64,000 bases of DNA. Origin: Erodium maritimum. Taxonomy: Eukaryota; Streptophyta; Magnoliopsida; Geraniales; Geraniaceae. The DNA is taken from positions 2,666,001 to 2,730,000 of the forward strand of contig OY997589.1 in assembly GCA_963921825.1 (NCBI GenBank), in the 5' to 3' direction. A program made the translations under genes and the position numbers. The notes under the pieces are model-generated. The model was not told where the DNA came from, did not search any database, and saw only the letters and a list, made by a program, of their open reading frames with translations. Shown in pieces: positions 11,539-20,329 of this stretch (positions within the stretch are counted from its first letter, which is position 1; every line of letters starts with the position of its first letter).

Positions 11539-11625
11539 GGGATAACTTTGTTTCCTAACCTTTACAAACGTTTCATTATCAGATCCTAACCCAGGTCAAC
11601 GTTTAGTCTCAATTCCTAACATGAT
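11539..11625. repeat. Half of a family-3 foldback element
   Basis: It starts GGGATAACTTTGTTTCC and continues with CGTTTCATTATCA and TCAATTCCTAAC, matching the left arm of the complete element at 12627-12900. The right arm is absent. It lies just upstream of the point where truncated kinase C begins. Confidence 0.65.
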
Positions 11626-11690
11626 AGGTTTGAAATTTCTCAAAAACTATAAAAAGTCGTCCAAACCTATTATCCATTTAATAAAAAGTT

Positions 11691-13423
11691 ATTTCGTTCA
11701 ATAACTTTTCTGGCTCACTACCTAAGGGAGGCATCTTCAAGAATGCAAGTGCAGTTTCAGTTGAGGGAAACCATATGCTATGTGAAGGAGAAATCCCTAG
11801 CCTCCGTCTTCCAATATGCACATCTGGTGATCGAAAGAAGATTGAAATGACCTCGAAGTTGAAGATCATTATCGGTGTTGTTTTATCATCGCTAGCAGTA
11901 TTTCTGGTGTTTATTTCTCTCATGTTTTGGTTGTGGAAGAAGAAAAGTAAGAAAGTTATACCGAGTTCTTCTTTCGGGAATTCTCTATTGCAAGTGTCGT
12001 ACCAAACTCTTTTTAGAGCCACTGAAGGGTTCTCTTCCACTAATTTGATCGGGACAGGAGGTTTCGGTTCTGTGTACAAAGGAGTTTTGCTAGATCCTCA
12101 CAGAATGGTTGCTGTGAAAGTGTTTCACCTTCAACAAAGAGGTGCTTCTAGGAGTTTTATGGCTGAGTGCATTGCCTTAAAGAACATTAGGCATCGAAAT
12201 CTTCTAAAAGTAATCACTGCATGTTCAAGCATCGATTCTCGTGGGGATGATTTCAAGGCCATAGTTTACGAGTTTATGGCCAATGGAAACCTTGATCAAT
12301 GGTTGCACTTGGATACTGGATCAGATGGCCCGGACGAGCCAACAAGAAAGCTGGATTTTCTTCAAAGGCTAACCATTGCAATCGACGTAGCTTGCGCGTT
12401 AGACTATCTACATCGTCAATATGGTCAAACACCCATTGTGCATTGTGATCTGAAGCCAACCAACATTCTTCTCAATGATGAAATGACCGCTCAAGTTGGT
12501 GACTTTGGGTTGATGAAGTTTCTTTCCGAGAGCACTGGTAATTTTCCAACAAGCCAAACAAGTACTACAGGGCTAAGAGGAACAATCGGTTATGCTGCTC
12601 CAGGTATATATATTTACCCATCTGTCTAACGTTGTTTCCAAACCTTTTCAAACGTTTCATTATCACATCCTAACCGAGGCAAACGTTTCGTTACAATTCC
12701 TAACTCAAAAGGTTTGTTTTTTACAATTCCTAACTCAAAGGTGGTATTTTTTTACAATTCCTAACTGCAAAAAAACAACTACTTTTTGTAGTACGGTACC
12801 ACCTTTGGGTTAGGAATTGTAAAAAAGAAACCTTTTGAGGTAGGAATTGTAACAAAACGTTTACCTCGGTTAGGATGTGATAATGAAACAACGTTATCCC
12901 TATTGCTATTGCCAAAACTTGTTATTTGATTAATTACAATGTTTGATCGTAGAGTATGGCACTGGAAGTGATGTTTCAACCTACGGTGATATGTATAGCT
13001 ACGGCATCCTCCTACTCGAGATGTTTACTGCAAGAAGGCCTACTGATGACATGTTTAACAATAACTTGAACCTTCACAACTATGTTAAGATGGCTTTGCC
13101 CGACCAAGTTGCTGAGATCGCAGACCCAATACTTGTTCAAGAAGCTCAGGACAATGTTGTTGACAGCGAGAGATACCATAAGGTTATGGAGGCGTTGGCT
13201 CAGATTTTTGGTATCGGAATTGCTTGTTCCGAGGAATCACCAAGACAAAGGATGAACATTAGTGATGCTCTGGCAGAGCTAATTCTCATCAGGGACAAAC
13301 AGGTATTGAAAATTTATGACTTGTATCTCTGTTGTTTTGTAAGTTTTGAATTCATGAGGTTTTAACAATATTCGGATACATTTGCAGATCATACCCGTTG
13401 GGAGGCGTGTTCGTGCTGCATGA
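11691..13423 (+). pseudogene. Receptor kinase C, truncated: LRR ectodomain missing
   Basis: Similarity to A and B starts abruptly inside the last LRR (SFNNFSGSLPKGGIFKNASA). It continues through the LRR-end cysteines, a membrane segment (IIIGVVLSSLAVFLVFISLMF) and a full non-RD kinase: GTGGFGSVYKG, VAVKVF, IVHCDLKPTNILL, DFGLMKF. Exons are 11691-12603, 12953-13302 and 13388-13423, with the same splice phases as A and B and no stop in frame. No signal peptide or LRR cap lies upstream. A start at the ATG at 11775 (MLCEGEIPSLRLP) would give a short membrane-anchored kinase. It is most likely a pseudogene from unequal exchange or deletion, less likely a kinase-only protein. The kinase is closer to B than to A. 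Confidence 0.8.
12627..12900. repeat. Family-3 foldback MITE in the kinase C intron
   Basis: Long inverted arms: the left end TAACGTTGTTTCC and the right end GAAACAACGTTATCCC. Both arms carry CATTATCACATCCTAACCG and repeated ACAATTCCTAAC units. The whole element lies in intron 12604-12952. The same intron is 89 bp in gene B. Confidence 0.8.
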
Positions 13424-14255
13424 TCATTCAAGTCCTTCACATGATCATTATTTGAATATTGATTCCACTACTTATTTGTCTCATGAATTTTTTATTGTGT
13501 GTTCTTCGTAATGCCTATGATAACTCTTTAATACATATTGGGTTTGTAATCTAAATTTTAGCGTTTCTATTTATGTCTAAGTGTGTTTTCAATAAACTAG
13601 TTGGATTTTGGAAATGCTCAGATTGCTTTTGCAGGTTCACATGTCAAACAGATTGTGTTTCCTTGGATGTGGAAGTGGGCACCACTGCTACTTCATTTTG
13701 TTAGTCATTGTCGTTTTATTTATGTTGAGTTCTCTTTCTGTTCAATATGATATTTGTGTAGGTTTTAAACCCTACTTTGATAGAGTTTACTAAAGCTCAA
13801 GGGTAGGAATGGCGCCAACAAGCGAGTATGATATTAGAATATAACTATAATAAGGTTTTCAACTATTTTTGTATGGGCTGGCTGAGTATAAGCCCAAAGG
13901 TTATTCTAAATCCAGTTGATTTGGGTCTTCAAGTCGTTGGGCTTTTAGCAGATCAGTTGTCTCAACTGGTGGTAACTAGCGATCCTACCGAGGAATAACA
14001 TAATAGTCCGTGGAAGGAGGTCTTTCTTAAACAGACTGGAGACTTTGGAAGGGATTCCTCGTTCGACCTTGCTTCCATGTCACCGTTTCTCGATGGGTGA
14101 TGATTGTTGAACCTGGTTGAAGATGCCGCCGCCATGAAACTCGCTTGAAACCCTAACTTTTCAGAGAGAAAAGAATGGAGAGTGTACAGCGGCTTTAGTA
14201 AAGAGTGTTATAGATAGTTTAGGATAGTTATATACAAAAGCGATAACACCATTTT
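13424..14255. other. 3' flank of kinase C, shared with gene B's flank
   Basis: The sequence after the stop (GTGTGTTCTTCGTAATGCC, TTTTCAATAAACTAGTTGG, then GGTTCACATGTCAAACAGA) recurs after gene B at about 23630-23790. The tandem duplication therefore included the 3' flank. No gene was found in the rest. Confidence 0.6.
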
Positions 14256-14450
14256 CTAACCCTTACCTTTTCTTCATTTGTACGTCCTAGCTAAGGTTGA
14301 CCTTTCTTTTATGTCCTAGTATAATTTTTTCTAAATTTATAAGAACTAGCATAAAGGTGAGGGATAAAGTCATATTCTAACCCTCACCTTTACCTCACTT
14401 GCACGTCTTAATTATAGTCGACCTTTTGTTAGATGTCCTACTTGCATCTC
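14256..14450. repeat. Two-copy tandem repeat, about 120 bp
   Basis: TTCTAACCCTTACCTTTTC..TTGACCTTTC..ATGTCCTAG is followed by a diverged second copy TTCTAACCCTCACCTTTAC..TCGACCTTTTG..ATGTCCTAC. It has no coding potential. Confidence 0.5.
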
Positions 14451-14890
14451 AAATTAACGGGTCGGTGGAGTTAGACAAATTTTGCTAGTTTTTGTAAATT
14501 TTGGAAAAGTGTATATCAAAAAGTCGACCGTAGATAATAGTGCAAATGAGTGTGATGGAAACGTTGCATTTAGAAGTTTCTTGCCTCCAATCTGACAAAT
14601 AACAAACGTATGAAGCAAGGACTCTAATTGCGTCTCCACCTGGGCATCCAGTCTCTTGGAAGAACGCAAAACAAGTAGTTGCTATCAGCTGACTAAGTCT
14701 TTGTTGGTATAGACTACTTGAAGTATATTTATTCTGATTATAGTTTGGTTTTGTCTCTAATTGTATCTATTGTTCCAAAATTGCTTTTATTGCTTGCAAT
14801 CTTCTTGTGGATGCAATTTTCTGCATGGCTTTTACATAGCTTCACATGTGTCTTCAACTATATTTGTTTATAGGTTATCATTTGTTTTAA

Positions 14891-15232
14891 GGGATAATTG
14901 TCTAAAACTACCCAAAAATTTCGTTCACAAACAAGTTGATACACAAAGTTTCGTCCACGTTGTATGGCTACCTTGAAGTTTTGTCCATGACTTTTTTAGT
15001 TTTGACGTAATAGGGATGTTCAGAATGATGGCATGGGGCCTCTGAAAAGTGTTTCCCGGATTGAATAGAAGCGTGGACACAACTTCAATGCACCCACAAA
15101 AGTATGGGCAAAACTTCAATGCACCCACAAAAGCGTGGACAAAACTTCAGGGTAACCACAAAGTGTAGACAAAACTTTGTGCATCAACCCATTTGTAGAC
15201 GAAACTTTAAGATTGTTTTGAACAATTATCCC
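14891..15232. repeat. Foldback MITE-like element, family 2
   Basis: The ends GGGATAATTGT and ACAATTATCCC are inverted. Inside are mirrored units of the type CACCCACAAAAG and AAGTTTTGTCCA. A second copy lies at about 41375-41715. Confidence 0.8.
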
Positions 15233-15282
15233 TTGATTTAATTTATTTATCGTATAAGCAGTTCTCCATCAAAAACACTAAG

Positions 15283-15615
15283 TGTTAGAGGACCAACTCA
15301 ACTAAAAGCTTAAGCTGATAGTTGAAGGCCCAATTATAGTTATATATTCTAACACGCGCCCACACGGACAAGCCCGTTTACGGGTTTGGAGATGAAATAT
15401 TTAGAAGAGAGAGATGAGCCCATTGAGAAGAGTGACAAGGGCTAGCCCATTTTGCGTAAATTTGATAAATAGAGAATAAATTAGAAATTTTGTATAGAGT
15501 GGGGTTTGAACCCCTGTCCGTGAGGTACCAGGCTCTGATACCATATTAGAGGACCAACTCAACTAAAAGCTTAAGCTGATAGTTGAAGGCCCAATTATAG
15601 TTATATATTCTAACA
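15283..15615 (-). mobile_element. SMART/TRIM miniature LTR retrotransposon
   Basis: Two 72-bp direct terminal repeats (15283-15354 and 15544-15615) begin TGTTAGA or TATTAGA and end TTCTAACA, and are otherwise nearly identical. Read on the minus strand, the repeat is followed directly by TGGTATCAGAGCC, the primer-binding site for initiator tRNA-Met. A purine-rich GTGTGGGCGCG precedes the other repeat. Total length is 333 bp with no coding capacity, which fits the SMART class of tiny LTR elements. It occupies the place where the neighbouring Copia should have its 5' LTR. Confidence 0.85.
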
Positions 15616-15645
15616 AAGGATCCTCGATACAAACAATGGCGCGAA

Positions 15646-18600
15646 ATGTTCAAAAATTTGTGCGTCAGTCATAAGGTACTTACTCATATTACAGATTCTT
15701 CACCTGCAGTACCTGATGATTTATGGATTCGACTTGATGCTCTCGTGATCACATGGCTTTATGCGACCATCCACGCTGATCTGCTCTCGGACGTCTTCAA
15801 AACAAATGCCACAGCTCTCGAATTATGGATTTCAATCGAGTCCATTTTTCGGGACAACAAAATGTCCCGTGCTTTACAACTGCAACAGCAATTGCGTTCT
15901 CTCCGCAAAGGATCACTCTCGATCACAGAGTACTTTCAGAAGCTCAAGGTTGTTTCTGACTCTCTCGCAGATATAGATCAACCTGTTTCTGATCAAGACC
16001 TGGTACTTCAAGCGCTACATGGTCTCCCAGAATCATTCAACAACACAATAGAAGTCATCCAACATCAGAACCCTATACCAAGCTTCTCTCAGGTTCGTTC
16101 AATGCTTCTTTTGGCTGAAAATCGACACAATCAATCTCACCCAAATACCCAGAACCCTGACTCATCTACACTGCTTTATCATCAATCTACATATTTACCT
16201 CACATGGGCAGAGGCAAAAATAGGGGACGGGGGCGCGGTTACAGCCGTGGCTCCGGTCGCAGCAGCAATTTTAATTACTCTGCAGGCATCCTTGGAGCTC
16301 CACCATCGCACCGCCAACAGCACACATTCCGATCTCCATCGCAAGCACAAGGTCACGCACATCACCAACAATTCTTAATTCAGGCCAGCCCACTTTATCA
16401 ACAACAGCAGCAACTGGGCTTGGCAACGGCCCAACTTCCGCCCCTCCCTCCACAGCCGCTTCAGCTCCTCGCATCTCCACTGCAGCAATCCTCATTCGGC
16501 TTTCCAGTAGCAGCCCAGCCCTTCATTGGCTCGGTCCAGCAAGGTCTCCCGGCCCAACAACAACTCTCGGCCCAACAACTCGCAGCCCAGCATCCATTTC
16601 CGGCCCAGCAGCTTCCTCTTCAGCACCTGTTCGCCTCTCCCAACAGCTACACGGGTCAAAATTCTCCACAGCAGCAAGGATTCAATCCTCCTCCCGCCAA
16701 TGCCTCTCAAGCAACAGACCTCAATCAGTTGTTCTCGACCTTAACGCTCCAACAACCACGGGACGGATGGTACATGGATACCGGTGCTACCGCACACACC
16801 GCCTCTCAATCCGGTAAATTTTCTCACGTTACTCCTTGCTTAAATTCTAGCTCAATTATAGTTGGAAATGGTGTTGTTTTGCCTGTTTACTATACTGGAC
16901 AATCTTCTATTTCATCGTCTTCGAAAGAATTTCAATTACGTAATATTCTTATCAGTCCGCATATTATTAAGAATTTAGTTTCGGTTCGTCAATTTACTAG
17001 AGATAATAACTGCTCTGTTGAATTTGATCCATGTGGATTTACTGTGAAGGACCTTCAGACCGGGACTCCTATTTTCCGTTGTAATAGCTCAGGGGATCTT
17101 TACCCTGTCACTCCATCCGCCACTCCATCATCGTCCTCGCCGTCCACCTCCTTCCTACTCACCACCGACATCACTCCTACCACTTGGCATCGTCGTCTCG
17201 GTCACCCCGGCAATCATATATTTAGATTTCTTTGTTCTAGCAACTTTATTTCTTGTAATAGGAACTCTTTGGATCACACTTGTCATGCATGTCAGTTAGG
17301 CAAACATTTGCGTCTTCCATTTTCTCCTTCTCTTTCTCGCACTAAACATTTATTTGAAATTATTCATTCCGATCTTTGGACTTCTCCTATTCCTAGTTCT
17401 AGTGGTTTTAAATATTATTTATTGCTTTTAGATGATTATTCTCATTACTTGTGGGTTTTTCCCTTACGTGCAAAATCTGAGGTTTTTAACTTGTTTACTC
17501 AATTTCACACTTTCATTCGTACTCAATTCAATCTTCCAATAAAAGCTTTTCAATGCGACAATGGTCGTGAATTCGATAACACCCCATATCATACATTTTT
17601 TAAAACTCAGGGCATTACTTTTCGCTTCTCCTGCCCCCACACATCACAACAAAATGGAAAAGCTGAACGTATGATTCGAACTGTTAACAATATGGTTCGC
17701 TCCTTTCTCTTTCAGGCCCAACTACCTCCCTCTTTTTGGGTTGAAGCTCTTCATATGGCCGTTCACACTATCAACCTCCTTCCTACTAAAACGCTATCTT
17801 TTCGAACACCTTTCGAACTACTACATAACACTTCTCCCACTTATGATCATCTTCGTGTTTTCGGTTGCTTGTGCTACCCAAACCTCTCCTCCACCACTCC
17901 TCACAAACTTGCTCCCCGTTCTGCTGCATGTATCTTTCTCGGATACCCCTCCAACCATCGCGGTTATCGCTGTCTTGACCTATCATCTGGACGCGTCATT
18001 ATCTCCCGACATGTCATCTTTGACGAGACGGTCTTCCCTTATTCCTCGTATCACTCCCTCGACTCTCGTGACTCATTTGACTTCCTAACTTGTCCCTCTG
18101 ATGACCTATCATCCCTCATTTACTCATTTTCTCCGTCCATTCCTGATGATCGCTCGATCCCTACTCAGGGATCTCCTGCCTCTTCGTCGCCTTCTCCTTC
18201 CCCATCCCATCGCATCACCAATTCTCCCTCCACCCCCTCCCCTACTCCGGTCCCGGCTCAGCTACCCGTACCTGCTCCTCCGCCTCGTCCATCCCATCCC
18301 ATGACCACTCGTAGTCAGACCGGCTCTCTTCGTCCTCGGCGTATTCTTGACCTTCATGTTTCGACTTCTAGTCTATCCCCGATCCCTCGATCCTCCTCTC
18401 AAGCTCTTTGTGATCCAAATTGGAAGCTCGCAATGGAGGCCGAAATATCTGCTCTTCGTGCCAATAACACGTGGGAACTAGTGTCTTGCCCTCCCGGTGT
18501 TAATCTCGTTGGTTCCAAATGGATATTCCGTCATAAGTTCCGTTCTGATGGATCGCTTGAGCATTACAAAGCTCGATTGGTTGCTCAGGGATATACACAA

Positions 18601-19932
18601 CAACCTGGCATTGACTACGATGACACTTTCAGTCCGGTAGTCAAGCCGGCAACCATCCGCACCATCCTTAGTCTTTCTCTCTCTCGATCTTGGCCGATTC
18701 ACCAATTAGACGTCAAGAACGCTTTCCTTCATGGCGACCTCCATGAGGTTGTATACATGAAACAACCTCCCGGTTTTCTCAACCCTTCCTTTCCCAACCA
18801 TGTGTGTCGCCTTAAGAAGGCCCTCTATGGCCTCAAGCAAGCACCTCGGGCCTGGTATCAACGTTTTGCCTCTTACCTTATTTCCATTGGTTTTGTCAGC
18901 AGTCGAGCCGACACCTCTTTGTTCATCTATCGTCACGGCACACACACTGCTTATCTTCTTCTCTATGTTGATGACATCATCCTTACTGCTTCCTCTCCTA
19001 CTCTTCTCTCTTTCCTCACTACTCGTCTTAATTCTGAGTTTGCCATGACCAATCTCGGTCCCTTACACTATTTTCTTGGCATATCCGTTACTCGAACCTC
19101 TTCTGGCTTACTCCTCTCTCAAGAAAAGTTCGCCCGAGAAATACTTGCCCGGGCAAATATGTCTTCTTGTAATCCCTGTCTTACTCCCGTTGATACAAAA
19201 TCAAAGCTTTCCTCGACATCTGGTCCGCCTGTCTCCGATCCTACTCTATATCGTAGTCTTGCAGGTGCTCTTCAGTATCTTACTTTCACTCGTCCTGATA
19301 TCTCGTATGCTGTACAACAGGCCTGTCTTGTTATGCATGATCCTCGTGAACCTCATTTCCAAGCTCTCAAACGTATTCTTCGCTACGTTCAAGGCTCTAT
19401 TACTCATGGTCTCCATCTACGTCCTTCCCCTACTCTCTCTCTCACTGCTTACTCTGATGCTGATTGGGCTGGGTGTCCTGACACTCGTCGTTCTACCTCG
19501 GGTTACTGTGTCTTTCTCGGACCTAACCTTATCTCCTGGTCGTCCAAACGACAACATGTTGTGTCTAGGTCTAGTGCCGAGGCTGAATATCGTGGTGTCG
19601 CTAACGCTGTCGCTGAGTCTTGTTGGCTCCGTAACCTCCTACTTGAGTTACACTCTCCCCTCTCCACTGCCACTATTGTCTTCTGTGATAACATTAGCTC
19701 TGTTTACATGTCTAGTAACCCGGTTCAGCATCACCGTTCCAAACATATTGAGTTGGATTTGCATTTTGTACGTGAGAAAGTTACTGCAGGTCAGGTTCGC
19801 GTTCTCCATGTGCCGTCCTCCTACCAGTTTGCGGACATCTTCACCAAAGGCCTTCCATCAGCTCTCTTTGAGGATTTCCGTTCCAGTCTCAGCATCCTTC
19901 CATACCGAGCTTCGACTGCGGGGGCATGTTAG
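15646..19932 (+). CDS. Copia Gag-Pol polyprotein
   Basis: The open frame runs 1428 aa from the ATG at 15646. The reading frame is open back to about 15610, where WREMF-type Gag sequence continues upstream, so the real Gag start has been lost. Order: UBN2 Gag (LRSLRKGSLSITEYFQKL); a Gly/Arg patch (RGRGRGYSRGSG) and a long Gln/Pro-rich linker; protease (GWYMDTGATAH, near 16765); the pre-integrase HHCC region (HRRLGHPG, CHACQLGKH); the integrase core (HSDLWTSPIP, QCDNGREFD); reverse transcriptase (KARLVAQGYTQ, catalytic YVDD near 18967); RNase H (YSDADWAGCPD, SSAEAEYR). The Gag has no CCHC zinc knuckle, and the Gly/Arg patch may take its nucleic-acid-binding role. The frame is intact, so any decay is recent; transcription is doubtful. 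Confidence 0.9.
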   Translation: MFKNLCVSHKVLTHITDSSPAVPDDLWIRLDALVITWLYATIHADLLSDVFKTNATALELWISIESIFRDNKMSRALQLQQQLRSLRKGSLSITEYFQKLKVVSDSLADIDQPVSDQDLVLQALHGLPESFNNTIEVIQHQNPIPSFSQVRSMLLLAENRHNQSHPNTQNPDSSTLLYHQSTYLPHMGRGKNRGRGRGYSRGSGRSSNFNYSAGILGAPPSHRQQHTFRSPSQAQGHAHHQQFLIQASPLYQQQQQLGLATAQLPPLPPQPLQLLASPLQQSSFGFPVAAQPFIGSVQQGLPAQQQLSAQQLAAQHPFPAQQLPLQHLFASPNSYTGQNSPQQQGFNPPPANASQATDLNQLFSTLTLQQPRDGWYMDTGATAHTASQSGKFSHVTPCLNSSSIIVGNGVVLPVYYTGQSSISSSSKEFQLRNILISPHIIKNLVSVRQFTRDNNCSVEFDPCGFTVKDLQTGTPIFRCNSSGDLYPVTPSATPSSSSPSTSFLLTTDITPTTWHRRLGHPGNHIFRFLCSSNFISCNRNSLDHTCHACQLGKHLRLPFSPSLSRTKHLFEIIHSDLWTSPIPSSSGFKYYLLLLDDYSHYLWVFPLRAKSEVFNLFTQFHTFIRTQFNLPIKAFQCDNGREFDNTPYHTFFKTQGITFRFSCPHTSQQNGKAERMIRTVNNMVRSFLFQAQLPPSFWVEALHMAVHTINLLPTKTLSFRTPFELLHNTSPTYDHLRVFGCLCYPNLSSTTPHKLAPRSAACIFLGYPSNHRGYRCLDLSSGRVIISRHVIFDETVFPYSSYHSLDSRDSFDFLTCPSDDLSSLIYSFSPSIPDDRSIPTQGSPASSSPSPSPSHRITNSPSTPSPTPVPAQLPVPAPPPRPSHPMTTRSQTGSLRPRRILDLHVSTSSLSPIPRSSSQALCDPNWKLAMEAEISALRANNTWELVSCPPGVNLVGSKWIFRHKFRSDGSLEHYKARLVAQGYTQQPGIDYDDTFSPVVKPATIRTILSLSLSRSWPIHQLDVKNAFLHGDLHEVVYMKQPPGFLNPSFPNHVCRLKKALYGLKQAPRAWYQRFASYLISIGFVSSRADTSLFIYRHGTHTAYLLLYVDDIILTASSPTLLSFLTTRLNSEFAMTNLGPLHYFLGISVTRTSSGLLLSQEKFAREILARANMSSCNPCLTPVDTKSKLSSTSGPPVSDPTLYRSLAGALQYLTFTRPDISYAVQQACLVMHDPREPHFQALKRILRYVQGSITHGLHLRPSPTLSLTAYSDADWAGCPDTRRSTSGYCVFLGPNLISWSSKRQHVVSRSSAEAEYRGVANAVAESCWLRNLLLELHSPLSTATIVFCDNISSVYMSSNPVQHHRSKHIELDLHFVREKVTAGQVRVLHVPSSYQFADIFTKGLPSALFEDFRSSLSILPYRASTAGAC

Positions 19933-20102
19933 ATAACTACATTTCACACTTATCTGTATACAAATAGAGTTCTACTCATATTGTAATATATCTCATAGTT
20001 AGCATTGTAGTTGGTATAGAACTCTACCATCTCTGTAATCAAGTGTATATATACACGGCTGAATCAATAACAAAGCATTCATTCAAAACCAAAACACTTT
20101 CA
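19927..20102 (+). repeat. 3' LTR of the Copia element
   Basis: It begins TGTTAGATAACTACATTT and ends ACACTTTCA. It contains a TATA-like run (GTGTATATATACACGG at about 20043-20058). The Gag-Pol stop codon overlaps its first bases. A read-through LTR promoter here would point at receptor kinase B. Confidence 0.8.
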
Positions 20103-20276
20103 CTAAGGGCTCCACTCCACTATACCATGTTGGTATATTGACTTAGTCATGATGATCAACTCAAGTCTTTGTCGGGATATGCACATGATTTGTCTTAACA
20201 AGTTTGGCTTGATCACACATGTATCTGTCAAGATGAAGTGTAGCATCTTCTTCCCTTATTCAAGCCGGATGGGTTC

Positions 20277-20285
20277 TATATAAAA
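20277..20285 (+). promoter_or_regulatory. TATA box of receptor kinase gene B
   Basis: TATATAAAA lies 45 bp upstream of the ATG at 20330. Upstream, GATGATCAACTCAAGTCTTTG and TTAACAAGTTTGG match the gene A promoter. The Copia insertion lies further out, so only about 225 bp of native promoter remains next to the gene. Confidence 0.65.
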
Positions 20286-20329
20286 CTGGATCATACATAT
20301 GTTACAGAAATCATACCCAAAACTACAAG

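Larger units (their letters stand above)
15616..20102 (+). mobile_element. Ty1/Copia retrotransposon with open polyprotein frame, 5' LTR lost
   Basis: The 3' LTR is at 19927-20102 and is preceded by the polypurine run GGGGGCA. The base after it starts CTAAG (20103-20107), and CTAAG also lies directly before the SMART at 15278-15282. This looks like the 5-bp target duplication of the original insertion. The 5' LTR, leader and first Gag codons are absent, with SMART sequence in their place. Without a 5' LTR this copy cannot start its own transcript in the usual way. It lies 227 bp upstream of the ATG of receptor kinase B. Confidence 0.85.

Noticed and set aside
15490-15545. A tRNA-Met gene near 15.5 kb
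   Set aside because: TGGTATCAGAGCC on the minus strand is the primer-binding site of the SMART element. No cloverleaf is present.
19076-19936. 286-codon frame overlapping the Copia RT/RNase H
   Set aside because: It is a shadow in another phase of the polyprotein; composition is Leu/Ser-rich without a domain.
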